DNA of 64,000 nucleotides, taken from NCBI RefSeq assembly GCF_010894455.1, contig NZ_JAAIXY010000016.1, forward strand, positions 62,001 to 126,000. The letters run 5' to 3'. The notes beneath the pieces were generated by a model. That model worked only from the letters and a program-made list of their open reading frames with translations. It was not told the DNA's origin and searched no databases. A program made the position numbers and the translations under genes. Below are positions 8,029 through 16,620 of the stretch, in pieces; positions within the stretch are counted from its first letter, which is position 1; each line of letters begins with the position of its first letter. Source of the stretch: Myxococcus eversor (lineage in GTDB: Bacteria; Myxococcota; Myxococcia; Myxococcales; Myxococcaceae).

Positions 8029-9108
8029 TCAGCAGTCGAACGGCGTCCCGTTGCCGCCCGCGTCGAAGGACGTCCAGATGTACGAAGGGTCGAGTCCCTC
8101 GTACGTCTGGTCATTGCAATACAGGTTCTTCGACTGGAAGTTGATGAAGCAGCCTCCCGCCACGGAGGAGAGCCAGTTGGTGCGCGTCTTCCAGTCGCTG
8201 CACGTGGACACGTAGTGCTGGTGGACACCGTTGTTGTTGAGCGTGGTGGCGCGGCTGTGGGCCTTGAAGTCGTTGTTCACATTCACATAGGGGAAATACC
8301 AGACGTGTCCCTGGGGAATGGTCTTCTTGAAGAGGATGCCCCAGTCGCAATAGCTCTTCAGGCAGTTGCGCTTCTGGATGTCCCAGAAGATGCCGCCGGT
8401 GATGGCGCGCACGTAGGCGCCATACCCAATCATGTCCGTCGAAATCCACTCGGTGACCTCGTCGATGTCCCGGTGCCAGTCCTCGCAGCGTCCGTGGTTG
8501 TCGTGCATGTTGCCCTGGCCATTGGCCTTCAATCCGCCGCACGTGCCCAGGGAGCGAGGCGCACCCGCGCCGATGGCCGGCTCGGAGACGGACGGCGAGG
8601 TGCTGCCCTGCTTCCAGTTGCCAGCGACGACGACCGCGTCGCTGTGGGCCTGGAGCGTGCGCGGCACCACCGTGCCCGTGGGAGACAGCGCGAGGTAGAG
8701 CGCGGCGGGGCTCGCGGCGGCGGACATCTGCGTCATCACCCGGTCGATGGACGTGGTCGACGTCTCGGGACCACCCACGGCGACGGCGATGGACTCGTCG
8801 TCCACCCTGATGAACTCGACGGTGACGTCATCGGGAGCCCGGAGCGTGGTCAGCACCGGCGCGGTGACGGAATCCCCCGCGGGGCTCTGCACGACACTGA
8901 GCGCCAGCGGCGCCAGCCCATCATCCGGATACTGCGGCTCGGGGTCCGTGGTGACTGACGCCGCGCTGGCGGTGTCCAGTTCGGCCGGCGCCACCTCGAC
9001 GCGCGCGGTGGAGGCATCACAGCCGACGGACAGCGACCACAGCAGGCACAAGGGAGACAGACGCGCGCCCCAGGACACGGGACGACGCGACACGAAGTGA
9101 AGGGACAT
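8029..9108 (-). CDS. Cys-rich predicted lipoprotein, unknown function
   Basis: A 359-residue protein, not recognised. The N-terminus has a signal peptide with lipobox LSVGC (Cys30), so it is a likely lipoprotein; after it comes an acidic, Ala/Thr-rich segment. Residues about 55-170 look like a beta-rich domain. The C-terminal 170 residues contain eight cysteines, many aromatic residues and Asn/His-rich stretches (GQGNMHDNHGRCEDW, NNNGVHQHYVSTC), suggesting a disulphide-bonded secreted domain. A GGAG site precedes ATG 9108. It converges with the CHAT operon with only five bases between stops. No function is assigned. Confidence 0.7.
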   Translation of the reverse strand: MSLHFVSRRPVSWGARLSPLCLLWSLSVGCDASTARVEVAPAELDTASAASVTTDPEPQYPDDGLAPLALSVVQSPAGDSVTAPVLTTLRAPDDVTVEFIRVDDESIAVAVGGPETSTTSIDRVMTQMSAAASPAALYLALSPTGTVVPRTLQAHSDAVVVAGNWKQGSTSPSVSEPAIGAGAPRSLGTCGGLKANGQGNMHDNHGRCEDWHRDIDEVTEWISTDMIGYGAYVRAITGGIFWDIQKRNCLKSYCDWGILFKKTIPQGHVWYFPYVNVNNDFKAHSRATTLNNNGVHQHYVSTCSDWKTRTNWLSSVAGGCFINFQSKNLYCNDQTYEGLDPSYIWTSFDAGGNGTPFDC

Positions 9109-9200
9109 CGAGGCTCCACCACGGGCGCCTGGTCGCCGTCATGGCGGGCCAGTCAATCGCGCCGATGTCCCCACCCAACGTCCCCCGCCCGGAAATCCCC

Positions 9201-9935
9201 TCACCGCTGGAGCAAACGCGCGAGGAACTCGCGGGTGCGCGGATGCTGGGGCTCGCGCAATACTTGTTGAGGCGTGCCCTCTTCCACCACCCTCCCCGCG
9301 TCCATGAACACCACGCGGTGCGCCACGTCCGCCGCGAAGCCCATCTCGTGTGTCACCACGCACATCGTCATGCCCTCACGCGCCAGCTCACGCATGACCT
9401 CCAGCACCTCGCCCACCAGCTCCGGGTCCAACGCGCTGGTCGGCTCGTCGAAGAGCATCAACTCCGGCTTCATCGCCAGGGCCCGCGCAATCGCCACCCG
9501 CTGCTGCTGCCCTCCAGAGAGCTGGCTGGGGTACGCGTCCGCGCGCGTCTCCAGATGCACCATGGTCAACATGCGCCGCCCCAGGGCCTCCGCCTCCGCT
9601 TCCGACAGCCCCAGCACCTTGCGCGGCGCCAGCGTCACGTTGGCCAGCGCGCTCAGGTGGGGGAACAGGTGGAAGCGCTGGAACACCATGCCCACACGGC
9701 GGTGCAGCGCCTGAAGCGCCTTGGGCTCCGCGCTCACGGGAATGCCTCCGACGACGACTTCACCCTCGGACGGCACCTCCAGGCCACACAGGCACCGCAG
9801 GAGCGTGGACTTGCCACAGCCGGACGGGCCCACGAAGACCACCACTTCTCCAGGCTGCACCGAGAGGTCCACCCCCTTGAGGACCTCCAGTGCACCGAAG
9901 CGCTTGTGCAGATTGCGAACCTCGACGAGCGCCAT
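9201..9935 (-). CDS. amino-acid ABC importer, ATP-binding protein (GlnQ-like)
   Basis: A 244-residue polar-amino-acid ABC ATPase of standard length. Walker A GPSGCGKST, the signature LSGGQQQRVAIARALA, and Walker B LMLFDEPTSALDP are all intact, and the N-terminus MALVEVRNLHKRFG is typical. The open frame extends further upstream, but ATG 9935 matches the family start. It is the second gene of a two-gene unit, starting eight bases after the stop of the fused binding-protein/permease gene. Substrate is probably a polar or cationic amino acid by family; it cannot be specified. Confidence 0.9.
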   Translation of the reverse strand: MALVEVRNLHKRFGALEVLKGVDLSVQPGEVVVFVGPSGCGKSTLLRCLCGLEVPSEGEVVVGGIPVSAEPKALQALHRRVGMVFQRFHLFPHLSALANVTLAPRKVLGLSEAEAEALGRRMLTMVHLETRADAYPSQLSGGQQQRVAIARALAMKPELMLFDEPTSALDPELVGEVLEVMRELAREGMTMCVVTHEMGFAADVAHRVVFMDAGRVVEEGTPQQVLREPQHPRTREFLARLLQR

Positions 9936-9943
9936 GGCGTTCC

Positions 9944-11413
9944 TCACCCCTGACGGTGGAGGCGCTTCTCCAGCGCCGAGGCCAGCCGCGTCAGCGGCAG
10001 CGTGGCCAACAAGTAGAACAACGCGACGAGCGGCCACACGGCCAGCGGCGCGGCGAGCTGGCTCGCCAGCTCCTGTCCCGCCCGCGTCAGCTCCGCCATG
10101 CCGATGATGGACACCAGCGAGGAGTCCTTCAGCAGGGCGATTCCCTCGTTCGTCAGCGGCGGCAGCACGTTGCGCACCGCCTGCGGGAGGATGACGTAGC
10201 GCATGACCTGCGCGCGCCCCATCCCCAGCGCCCGCGCGGCCTCCTCCTGCCCCGCGTCCACGGAGGCGATGCCCGCCCTGAAGATTTCCGCCACATACGC
10301 CGCGCTGTTGAGCGTCAGCGCCAGCACCGCCGCCAGCATCGGCGCCAGGTCCACGCCCAGAAGCTGCGGCAGCGCGTAGTAGATGAAGATGATTTGCACC
10401 AGCAACGGCGTTCCACGAAGCCCCTCGACGTACGCGGCGCACAGCCACGAAAGCGGCCGGAAGCGAACGCGCCGCCCCAGGGCCACGGCCAGCCCCAGCG
10501 GCATCCCGGAGAGCAGCGCCAGCACGGTGAGCCCCAGCGTCAGCCCCAGTCCCCGGGCCAGCCGCCAGGTCACCTTGCCCCAGGGCACGGCCGGCGGGGT
10601 CGCCTGGGCCTTCTGGGCCGCCTCGCCAAAGTAGCGCTCCTCCAGCGCGGCGAACTTCCCGCTGTCGCGCAGGCGCTGGAGCGCGGCGTTGACGGCCTCG
10701 CGCAGCGCGGGGTCATCCGGGCGCATCGCGATGCCGTAGTGCTCCTCCGTCAGCAACCCGCCCGCGGCGCGCAGCCCCTGGAAGCCATGGGTCAGGAAGT
10801 AGCGCAGCGTCGGCCCGTCGCCCACCACGCCCGCCAGGTTGCCGTTGCGCAAATCCTGGAGGGCCAGGTCGATGCTCGGGTACTGCCGCACCTCGATGTC
10901 CGGGAACTTCTCCAGCACCAGCGACGCGCTGGTGTTGAGTTGAATGCCCGCCGTCTTCCCGCGCAGGCTCTCGAGGCCCGTGACCGCGGTGTCCGCCTCC
11001 CGCGCCACCACGAGCTGTCCCGCCGTGTAGTACGGCGTGGAGAAGCCCAGGCGCTGCTGTCGCTCGGGAGTCAGCGTCACGGCCGAAATCACCAGGTCGA
11101 ACTTCCCCGCCATCAACGCGGGGAACACCCCGTCGAAGGACGTGTTCGTCCATGAGACTTTCGCGCCCAGCTCTTCGGCGACGAGCGCCCCCAGCTCGAT
11201 GTCGAAGCCGACCAGCTCGCCGTCCTTCACCGACTCGAACGGCGGGTAGGTGGCATCCGTCCCGATGCGCAGCGTCCGGCCCTTCCAGTCCCCTCCAGAG
11301 CCCGGCGCATCACCCCTGCCACAGCCGAGCAGTACCGCCAACCCCCACGCGAGGCACAGCAAGGCGAGCCCGGGAGTGTGGGGCTGGCGACACGAAAGGC
11401 GGCGGCGCGGCAT
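9944..11413 (-). CDS. amino-acid ABC importer, fused binding protein and permease
   Basis: A 489-residue fusion. A lipoprotein-type signal (VLLGC) leads into a type-3 solute-binding domain (about 35-270) with TLRIGTDATYPPFE and LVGFDIELGALVAEEL. From about residue 285 follows a HisM/GlnP-type permease with TLGLTVLALLSG, LRGTPLLVQIIFIYYALPQL and the EAA-loop sequence EEAARALGMGRAQVMRYVIL. Fusions of this kind are known in GlnP-like systems. ATG 11413 is preferred because GGGGGTG lies just upstream; ATG 11431 and TTG 11437 are alternatives. With the downstream ATPase it makes a complete importer of two polypeptides. Confidence 0.88.
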   Translation of the reverse strand: MPRRRLSCRQPHTPGLALLCLAWGLAVLLGCGRGDAPGSGGDWKGRTLRIGTDATYPPFESVKDGELVGFDIELGALVAEELGAKVSWTNTSFDGVFPALMAGKFDLVISAVTLTPERQQRLGFSTPYYTAGQLVVAREADTAVTGLESLRGKTAGIQLNTSASLVLEKFPDIEVRQYPSIDLALQDLRNGNLAGVVGDGPTLRYFLTHGFQGLRAAGGLLTEEHYGIAMRPDDPALREAVNAALQRLRDSGKFAALEERYFGEAAQKAQATPPAVPWGKVTWRLARGLGLTLGLTVLALLSGMPLGLAVALGRRVRFRPLSWLCAAYVEGLRGTPLLVQIIFIYYALPQLLGVDLAPMLAAVLALTLNSAAYVAEIFRAGIASVDAGQEEAARALGMGRAQVMRYVILPQAVRNVLPPLTNEGIALLKDSSLVSIIGMAELTRAGQELASQLAAPLAVWPLVALFYLLATLPLTRLASALEKRLHRQG

Positions 11414-11531
11414 GGAACGAACACCCCCCATGCCCAACTATCCTTGAGGCATCAAGGGTTTCCACCGGGAGCGGACAACCCATGACAGCCACGCAACTTC
11501 CGCCCTCCCTGGGCCGATAAACTTCCACACC

Positions 11532-12890
11532 ATGAAGACCCCGATCTCCGGCCCCCGCGTCCAGCCCCGTCCGCTCGAGACCCCCGCCACCCCGGCTCCC
11601 GTCCGCAACGAGGTGAAGCCCCAGGCGCCCGTGACTCGCGGCGACGCTCGCGACGTGTCCCTGTTCGACACGGGCGGCGTGCGCAAGCCGGTGGTGGCGC
11701 TGACCACCCCCGTCGCCCCCCAGGGGACGAAGGTCGCCCCGGGCACCTACCCCAGCGTCGCGGACGTGAAGGCCATCGCCTCCATCCAGGACCCGGTGGC
11801 GCGCAACTACGCGATTACGCAGGGCTACTCTGACTTGTCCAACGGACTGGGTCAGATGCTCGGCAAGGACAACGCCAACTGGTCCACCTTCGCGACGTGG
11901 GCGTCCAAGCAGGCGGGCGTGAGCATCCGCAACGAGGACATGCCCAAGTTCCTGACCGATGCGCTCAAGGGCGCCAGCGACATGGCCGGGCCGCTGAAGA
12001 AGGTGGACGACGTGCTGCGCAAGCTGGGCCTGCCCGCGCTGCCCCTGGCGGACATCGCCGCGGCCGGCAGCGAGGCACTCAACAACGTCAGCAAGTCGAT
12101 TGCGGACGGCAACCAGTTCGTCTTCAACGAGGTGGGCCAGGAGTTCGCCCGCTTCATCGAGACCTTCCAGGGCGACACGTCCTACGACGCCGCCAAGACG
12201 GCGAAGTACCTGGACGGCTTCGGCAAGGACAAGCCGCTCCTGAAGGAGGCCTTCGGCGACTACACCAAGGCCATGTTCGAGAAGGACCCGAACAAGAAGG
12301 CGGAGCTGATGCTGCTGGCCAATGACCGGATTGGCCTGCACGAGCAGACGCAGCTCCAGAAGCACGTGGAGAAGGCGCTCAACGCGCCGGTGAAGGACAC
12401 CTTCCGGAACATCCTCAAGCAGAGCATCGAGGGCGGCATCAACGCGCTGCCCTTCCCCGCCAAGCTCGCGGGCAAGGCCGCCCTGAGGACGGGCCTCGTG
12501 GACGCGGCGCTCAACCCCCTGGTCGACGCGACGGCCTCCGTGTTCCGCCGGGTCGCCACCGAGCACATGATGAAGCTCGCGGTGCCGGGCGGCGCGCTGA
12601 AGCTGGGCAACGATTTGCCCCCGCCTCCGGGCATGGAGACCACGCTCTTCCCGCCGCACCTGCGCTCCATCGAGAACCCGGAGCTGCGCGCCCTCCTGGG
12701 CAAGCTGGACTCCAGCTCCGACAGCCTCAAGGGCACCGCGGCCAAGGACTGGAGCAAGCTGGACCAGCGGATGAACTACATCATCGACCTGTTCCGCACC
12801 CGCCAGCAGGACCCGCACCTGTTCGACGCGCCGTTCGGCAAGACGGGCACCACCTACCCGCTGCCCGCCACCCAGCAGCGCGCGGGCTGA
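11532..12890 (+). CDS. unknown 452-residue protein
   Basis: Not recognised. The first 80 residues are Pro/Ala/Thr-rich and look disordered (RPLETPATPAPVRNEVKPQA). The rest is mostly helical and soluble, with segments such as QGYSDLSNGLGQMLG, NWSTFATWASKQAGV and a central FIETFQGDTSYDAAKTAKYL. No signal peptide, membrane helix or catalytic motif is seen. The start ATG 11532 has no clear ribosome site. It lies alone between the divergent ABC importer and the convergent sigma-54 regulator, with a strong hairpin after its stop. Third-position GC matches its neighbours, supporting a real gene. Confidence 0.75.
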   Translation: MKTPISGPRVQPRPLETPATPAPVRNEVKPQAPVTRGDARDVSLFDTGGVRKPVVALTTPVAPQGTKVAPGTYPSVADVKAIASIQDPVARNYAITQGYSDLSNGLGQMLGKDNANWSTFATWASKQAGVSIRNEDMPKFLTDALKGASDMAGPLKKVDDVLRKLGLPALPLADIAAAGSEALNNVSKSIADGNQFVFNEVGQEFARFIETFQGDTSYDAAKTAKYLDGFGKDKPLLKEAFGDYTKAMFEKDPNKKAELMLLANDRIGLHEQTQLQKHVEKALNAPVKDTFRNILKQSIEGGINALPFPAKLAGKAALRTGLVDAALNPLVDATASVFRRVATEHMMKLAVPGGALKLGNDLPPPPGMETTLFPPHLRSIENPELRALLGKLDSSSDSLKGTAAKDWSKLDQRMNYIIDLFRTRQQDPHLFDAPFGKTGTTYPLPATQQRAG

Positions 12891-12896
12891 AGTCCC

Positions 12897-12927
12897 TCGG
12901 GGCGCCCCGTCAGCACGGGCGCCCCGA
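12897..12927. terminator. bidirectional terminator hairpin
   Basis: TCGGGGCGCCCCGT and ACGGGCGCCCCGA pair around a CAGC loop, a stem of about 13 pairs with one bulged C. It lies between the convergent stops of the 452-residue protein gene and the sigma-54 regulator gene. There is no T tract on either side. Confidence 0.7.
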
Positions 12928-12929
12928 CG

Positions 12930-14534
12930 TCACACCTCGTCCACCACGAACTGCTCCAGCCGGGCGATGCCCAGCTTCTTCATCCGGCTCTGGAGCGTGG
13001 AGGGCTTGAGGCCCAGGAGCGCCGCCGCACCGCCCGGGCCGTAGACGCGGCCCCGCGTGAGCGACAGCACCCGCAGGATGTGCTCGCGCTGCACCGCCGC
13101 CAGCGTCAGCACCGAGCCGGGCTTCATCGTCGCGTCCAGCACGCTCGGCACCGCCGACTCCACCTGTGCCACCGCCGAAGCGCTTCCGCCGTGCGCCACC
13201 ACGTCGAACGAGGACGGCCCCAGCTCCGTGCCCTTCGTCAGGATGGTGGCGCGCTCCAGCGCGTTGGCCAGCTCACGCAGGTTGCCCGGCCAGTCATACG
13301 ACTCCAGCTTCGCCAGGCCCGCTGGTGACACGCGCATGCCGCGCCGCCCGGTGCGCCGCGCCTGCTCCTCAAGAAGGAATGTACACAACTGCGCCAGGTC
13401 CTCGCGCCGCTCGCGCAGGGGCGGCAGCCGCAGCGGGAAGACACTCAGCCGGTAGTAGAGGTCCTCGCGGAAGCGCTTCTCGGCAATCGCGCGGTGCAGA
13501 TCCACATGCGTGGCCGCGAGGATGCGCACGTCCGAGCGCACCGTCTTGTCGCTGCCCACCGGCTCGAACGCCTTCTCCTGGAGCGCGCGCAAGAGCTTCG
13601 CCTGCAGCTCGACGGGCAGCTCGCCCACCTCGTCCAGGAGCAGCGTGCCCCCGCTCGCCATCTGGAAGCGGCCCGCGCGGTCCTTCGTCGCGCCGGTGAA
13701 GGCGCCCTTCACGTGGCCGAACAGCTCGCTCTCCAAGAGGCCCGCTGGAATCGCCGCGCAGTTGAGCGTGACGAAGGGCTGGTCCGCGCGCGAGCTCCAC
13801 TTGTGGATGGCCCGCGCCAGCCGCTCCTTGCCCGTGCCCGTCTCGCCGGTAATCAGCACCGGCGTATCCGTCTCCGCCACCTGCCGCGCACGCCGCGCGA
13901 GGTCCCTCATGACAGGGCTCAGCGACGCCTCCAGGATGCCCTCGGACTCTCCGCCGAGCTGCGCCTCCAGGAGCTTCGCGTGCGCGTGCTCCTGATGGTG
14001 GAGTCGCTCGAAGGTCGCCCGCTGCTCGGCCGCCTGGAGCGCCGTCGCGAGCATCTGCCCGTAGACCTCCACCAGGTCCACCACCGGCTGCGGATACGTC
14101 TCGCACTCGGCGCGGTCCAACGTGAGCACGCCATAGGTGCGCTCGCCCGCGCACAGCGGCACCACCATGCACGCGTGTCCCGGCGGCAAGTCGAGCACGC
14201 CGTCGAACGGGTCTCCGTCCCCGTGCGAGTGGTCCTCCTCCGTGAAGGCCCGCGCCCGCCGCGTCTCCAGCGCCACGCGCAGCGAGGGGAAGTCCGACAG
14301 CGTCAACGCGTGGTGGCGCACCTTCGCGTTCGCCAGCGGACCGCGCGCCGCCACCGACACCAGCTTGCCGTCCCTCAACAGGAACAGCGTCGCCAGGTCG
14401 AAGCGCACCACACGCGTCAACCAGTCCAGTCCCCGACGAAGCAGCTCATCCACCGAATCCTCGGTGGTTGCCAGCTCGACCAGGTCCCGAGCATCCTTCG
14501 CGCCCTCGGTTGGCGCTGACAGTTCATCCGACAT
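12930..14534 (-). CDS. GAF-AAA+-Fis sigma-54-dependent activator
   Basis: A 534-residue enhancer-binding protein of FhlA-like layout: GAF domain (about 20-175), AAA+ domain (about 200-430) with Walker A GETGTGKE, the sigma-54-contacting loop GAFTGA and LLLDEVGELPVELQAKLLRALQ, and a C-terminal Fis-type helix-turn-helix (about 485-530, GGAAALLGLKPSTLQSRMKK). ATG 14534 is preferred; the frame is open to a GTG at 14600 and an ATG at 14588, but those starts would run over the candidate operator. It is divergent from ahpC-ahpD, which has a canonical sigma-54 promoter, so it is the probable activator of that operon. The GAF ligand is unknown. Confidence 0.9.
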   Translation of the reverse strand: MSDELSAPTEGAKDARDLVELATTEDSVDELLRRGLDWLTRVVRFDLATLFLLRDGKLVSVAARGPLANAKVRHHALTLSDFPSLRVALETRRARAFTEEDHSHGDGDPFDGVLDLPPGHACMVVPLCAGERTYGVLTLDRAECETYPQPVVDLVEVYGQMLATALQAAEQRATFERLHHQEHAHAKLLEAQLGGESEGILEASLSPVMRDLARRARQVAETDTPVLITGETGTGKERLARAIHKWSSRADQPFVTLNCAAIPAGLLESELFGHVKGAFTGATKDRAGRFQMASGGTLLLDEVGELPVELQAKLLRALQEKAFEPVGSDKTVRSDVRILAATHVDLHRAIAEKRFREDLYYRLSVFPLRLPPLRERREDLAQLCTFLLEEQARRTGRRGMRVSPAGLAKLESYDWPGNLRELANALERATILTKGTELGPSSFDVVAHGGSASAVAQVESAVPSVLDATMKPGSVLTLAAVQREHILRVLSLTRGRVYGPGGAAALLGLKPSTLQSRMKKLGIARLEQFVVDEV

Positions 14535-14554
14535 GAGGCATGAATAATAGCGCT

Positions 14555-14572
14555 CCACCGAAATTGCAGTGG
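14555..14572. promoter_or_regulatory. candidate upstream activator site
   Basis: CCAC and GTGG form an inverted repeat with a 10-base spacer, centred about 130 bases upstream of the expected ahpC transcription start. That distance suits a sigma-54 enhancer site. The short arms make this a weak call. Confidence 0.3.
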
Positions 14573-14623
14573 CGTCCATCACCGACATTTCGTTATTCAC
14601 CGTCCCAGCAACACCGGCCAGCG

Positions 14624-14643
14624 GGGGTCAGAAGTCAAACCCC
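14624..14643. promoter_or_regulatory. candidate operator, inverted repeat
   Basis: GGGGT and ACCCC are separated by 10 bases, the same spacer as the upstream CCAC/GTGG pair. It is centred about 60 bases before the expected ahpC transcription start. It may bind the divergent regulator. Confidence 0.3.
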
Positions 14644-14666
14644 TGGAATCATTGAAGACGATTGAC

Positions 14667-14682
14667 TGGCACGAGGTCTGCT
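14667..14682 (+). promoter_or_regulatory. sigma-54 (-24/-12) promoter of ahpC-ahpD
   Basis: TGGCACG-AGGT-CTGCT matches the -24/-12 consensus TGGCACG-N4-TTGCT at 11 of 12 defined positions. The GG (14668-14669) and GC (14680-14681) are separated by exactly ten bases, as required. Transcription would start near 14693, about 56 bases before the ahpC ATG. The divergent gene encodes a sigma-54 activator. Confidence 0.85.
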
Positions 14683-14748
14683 GTAGTCGTTAGCAGAAGA
14701 CACCTTCCCGAGGGTCCCCCCCGGACCCCACAACCCAAGGAGCAGTAC

Positions 14749-15303
14749 ATGCTGACCGTTGGCGACAAGATTCCGAGCTTCAAGGTCAAGGCCACCGTGA
14801 GCCTGGAGAAGGGCAAGGAGTTCCAGGAGATCACGAACGAGACCTACAAGGGCAAGTGGCTGGTGCTGTTTGCCTGGCCCAAGGACTTCACGTTCATCTG
14901 CCCCACGGAGATCGCGGAGTTCGGCAAGAAGAACAAGGACTTCAATGACCGTGACGCGCAGGTGCTGGGCCTGAGCACGGACAGCGAGTTCGTGCACCAC
15001 GCGTGGCGCACGCACCACCCGGACCTCAAGGGCCTGCCCTTCCCGATGCTGGCGGACCTGAAGCACGAGCTGTGCAACGCGCTGGGCATCCTCCACAAGG
15101 AGGAGGGCGTGGCGCTGCGCGCGACGTTCATCGCGGACCCCGAGGGCATCATCCGCCACGTGACGGTCAACGACCTGTCGGTCGGCCGCAACGTCTCCGA
15201 GACGGTCCGCACCCTGGACGCGCTCCAGACGGACGAGCTGTGCCCGTGCAACTGGAGCAAGGGTGAGGAGACCCTGACCCAGAAGCTGGCGAAGGCGGGG
15301 TAA
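14749..15303 (+). CDS. ahpC: peroxiredoxin AhpC (mycobacterial three-cysteine type)
   Basis: A 184-residue peroxiredoxin that reduces hydrogen and organic peroxides. The peroxidatic cysteine is Cys51 in FTFICPTE; two further cysteines, Cys165 and Cys167, lie in ELCPCNW near the C-terminus. This three-cysteine arrangement is that of mycobacterial AhpC, which is recycled by AhpD rather than AhpF, and ahpD follows six bases downstream. ATG 14749 is preceded by AAGGAG seven bases away. Transcription is predicted from the sigma-54 promoter at 14667-14682, unlike the OxyR control common elsewhere. Confidence 0.95.
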   Translation: MLTVGDKIPSFKVKATVSLEKGKEFQEITNETYKGKWLVLFAWPKDFTFICPTEIAEFGKKNKDFNDRDAQVLGLSTDSEFVHHAWRTHHPDLKGLPFPMLADLKHELCNALGILHKEEGVALRATFIADPEGIIRHVTVNDLSVGRNVSETVRTLDALQTDELCPCNWSKGEETLTQKLAKAG

Positions 15304-15309
15304 CGCGTC

Positions 15310-15834
15310 ATGGCCTCGCTCGAAGTCGTCCGCTCCGAACTCGCGGACGCCCACAAGGACACCCGCCTCAACCTCCAGGCAGTCCTGGAAGGTGGCAGCC
15401 TCACCCCCGAGCAGCGCTGGGGCGTGGCTGTCGCATCGGCCTACGCCGTTCGGAATGACCGGCTGAAGGAAGCGATGCTCAACGAGGCGCGGAAGGCACT
15501 CGCGAACCCCGAGCCCATCATCGAGGACGCGCGTGCAGCGGCGTCGCTGATGGCGATGAACAACGTGTACTACCGCTTCCGGCACATGATCGGGAAAGAG
15601 TCGTACTCGACCAAGCGCGCCGGACTGCGGATGAACAGGCTCGCGCAGGTGCTGACCAACAAGGTGGACTTCGAGCTGGTCTGCCTCGCGGTCAGCGCCA
15701 TCAACGGCTGCGAGATGTGCATGCAGTCCCACGAGAAGGTCGTCCTCGAGGGCGGCCTCTCCGAGGACCAGGTGCACGACGCGGTGCGAGTCGCGGCGGT
15801 CATCCACGCCGCGGCGGTGGGCCTGGAGTCTTAA
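15310..15834 (+). CDS. ahpD: alkyl hydroperoxidase AhpD
   Basis: A 174-residue AhpD of the carboxymuconolactone decarboxylase fold. The active-site CxxC and histidine are visible in CEMCMQSHE (Cys134, Cys137, His141) with the upstream proton-relay Glu122 in VDFELVC, the same spacing as in the mycobacterial enzyme. In that system AhpD passes electrons from lipoylated dihydrolipoamide succinyltransferase and dehydrogenase to AhpC. It is co-transcribed with ahpC and closed by a strong hairpin. Confidence 0.94.
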   Translation: MASLEVVRSELADAHKDTRLNLQAVLEGGSLTPEQRWGVAVASAYAVRNDRLKEAMLNEARKALANPEPIIEDARAAASLMAMNNVYYRFRHMIGKESYSTKRAGLRMNRLAQVLTNKVDFELVCLAVSAINGCEMCMQSHEKVVLEGGLSEDQVHDAVRVAAVIHAAAVGLES

Positions 15835-15870
15835 GCCTCGCACCCGCGAGTCATTCGTTGTGCTTCACCC

Positions 15871-15900
15871 GCGCCCTCCGGTGGAAACACCGGGGGGCGC
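15871..15900 (+). terminator. terminator of ahpC-ahpD
   Basis: GCGCCCTCCGGTG pairs with CACCGGGGGGCGC around a GAAA loop, giving a 13-pair stem with one G-T. It starts 36 bases after the ahpD stop and is followed by TCCGTTT. Confidence 0.85.
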
Positions 15901-15966
15901 TCCGTTTGCGGGCGACGCGCATCTGAATGAGCGTCCGACACGAACGAGAACGAAAGGAAGACTCTC

Positions 15967-16443
15967 ATGTACAAGAGCCCCAGTCCCCTCCCCGAGAAGA
16001 CCCGCGCAACCATCGTCGAATCGCTCAACGCCCGACTGGCGGATGGGTTGGATTTGCACTCGCAAATCAAGGTGGCCCACTGGAACATCAAGGGCCCTCA
16101 GTTCGCGGCGCTGCACCCGCTGTTCGAGACCTTCGCCGTCAGCCTCGCCAATCACAACGACTCCATCGCCGAGCGCGCGGTGACGTTGGGAGGCAAGGCG
16201 TTCGGCACCAGCCGTCACGTGGGCAAGGCCAGCCGTCTGCCTGAGTACCCGCAGGAGACGACGCGCGACATGGAGCACGTGAAGCTGCTCGCCGAGCGCA
16301 TCGAAGTCTATCTGGAAGGCCTGCGCGACAGCCGCAAGCTCTTCGTCGAAGTGGATGACGCGGACTCCGAGGACCTGGCCACGGGCATCATCGTGGAGTT
16401 CGAGAAGCACGTCTGGTTCCTGCGCGCGTCGCTCGAAAGCTGA
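15967..16443 (+). CDS. dps: Dps-family ferritin-like DNA protection protein
   Basis: A 158-residue Dps protein of normal length. The ferroxidase-site residues are recognisable in the first helices (QIKVAHWNIKGPQFAALH, with H and the following D/E positions in HNDSIAERAVTLGG). Dps forms dodecamers that oxidise and store iron and shield DNA. GGAAG precedes ATG 15967. It sits behind the ahpCD terminator, so it is a separate unit of the same oxidative-stress block, and a hairpin follows its stop. Confidence 0.92.
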   Translation: MYKSPSPLPEKTRATIVESLNARLADGLDLHSQIKVAHWNIKGPQFAALHPLFETFAVSLANHNDSIAERAVTLGGKAFGTSRHVGKASRLPEYPQETTRDMEHVKLLAERIEVYLEGLRDSRKLFVEVDDADSEDLATGIIVEFEKHVWFLRASLES

Positions 16444-16466
16444 GGCCCATGACACCCGGGGCGAAG

Positions 16467-16488
16467 GCGCCGTGAGTGTGCACGGCGC
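16467..16488 (+). terminator. terminator hairpin after dps
   Basis: GCGCCGTG and CACGGCGC pair around AGTGTG, an eight-pair stem 23 bases after the dps stop. No T tract follows, so strength is uncertain. Confidence 0.6.
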
Positions 16489-16620
16489 TATACGCTCTCA
16501 GCGGGCCCGAGGGAGCCCGTGGCGCCTGTTTTCGCGGTGTTGGCGAGGGGCACGAGGGTTGCTCTACCAGGGCGAACCCCGCCGCGACGAAGCGGCCCGG
16601 GCACCCTTGGAGACGTCCCC

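Noticed and set aside
14535..14600. Longer N-terminus for the sigma-54 activator (GTG 14600 or ATG 14588)
   Set aside because: The added residues match no family and would cover the candidate operator; ATG 14534 gives the usual length, though its ribosome site is weak.
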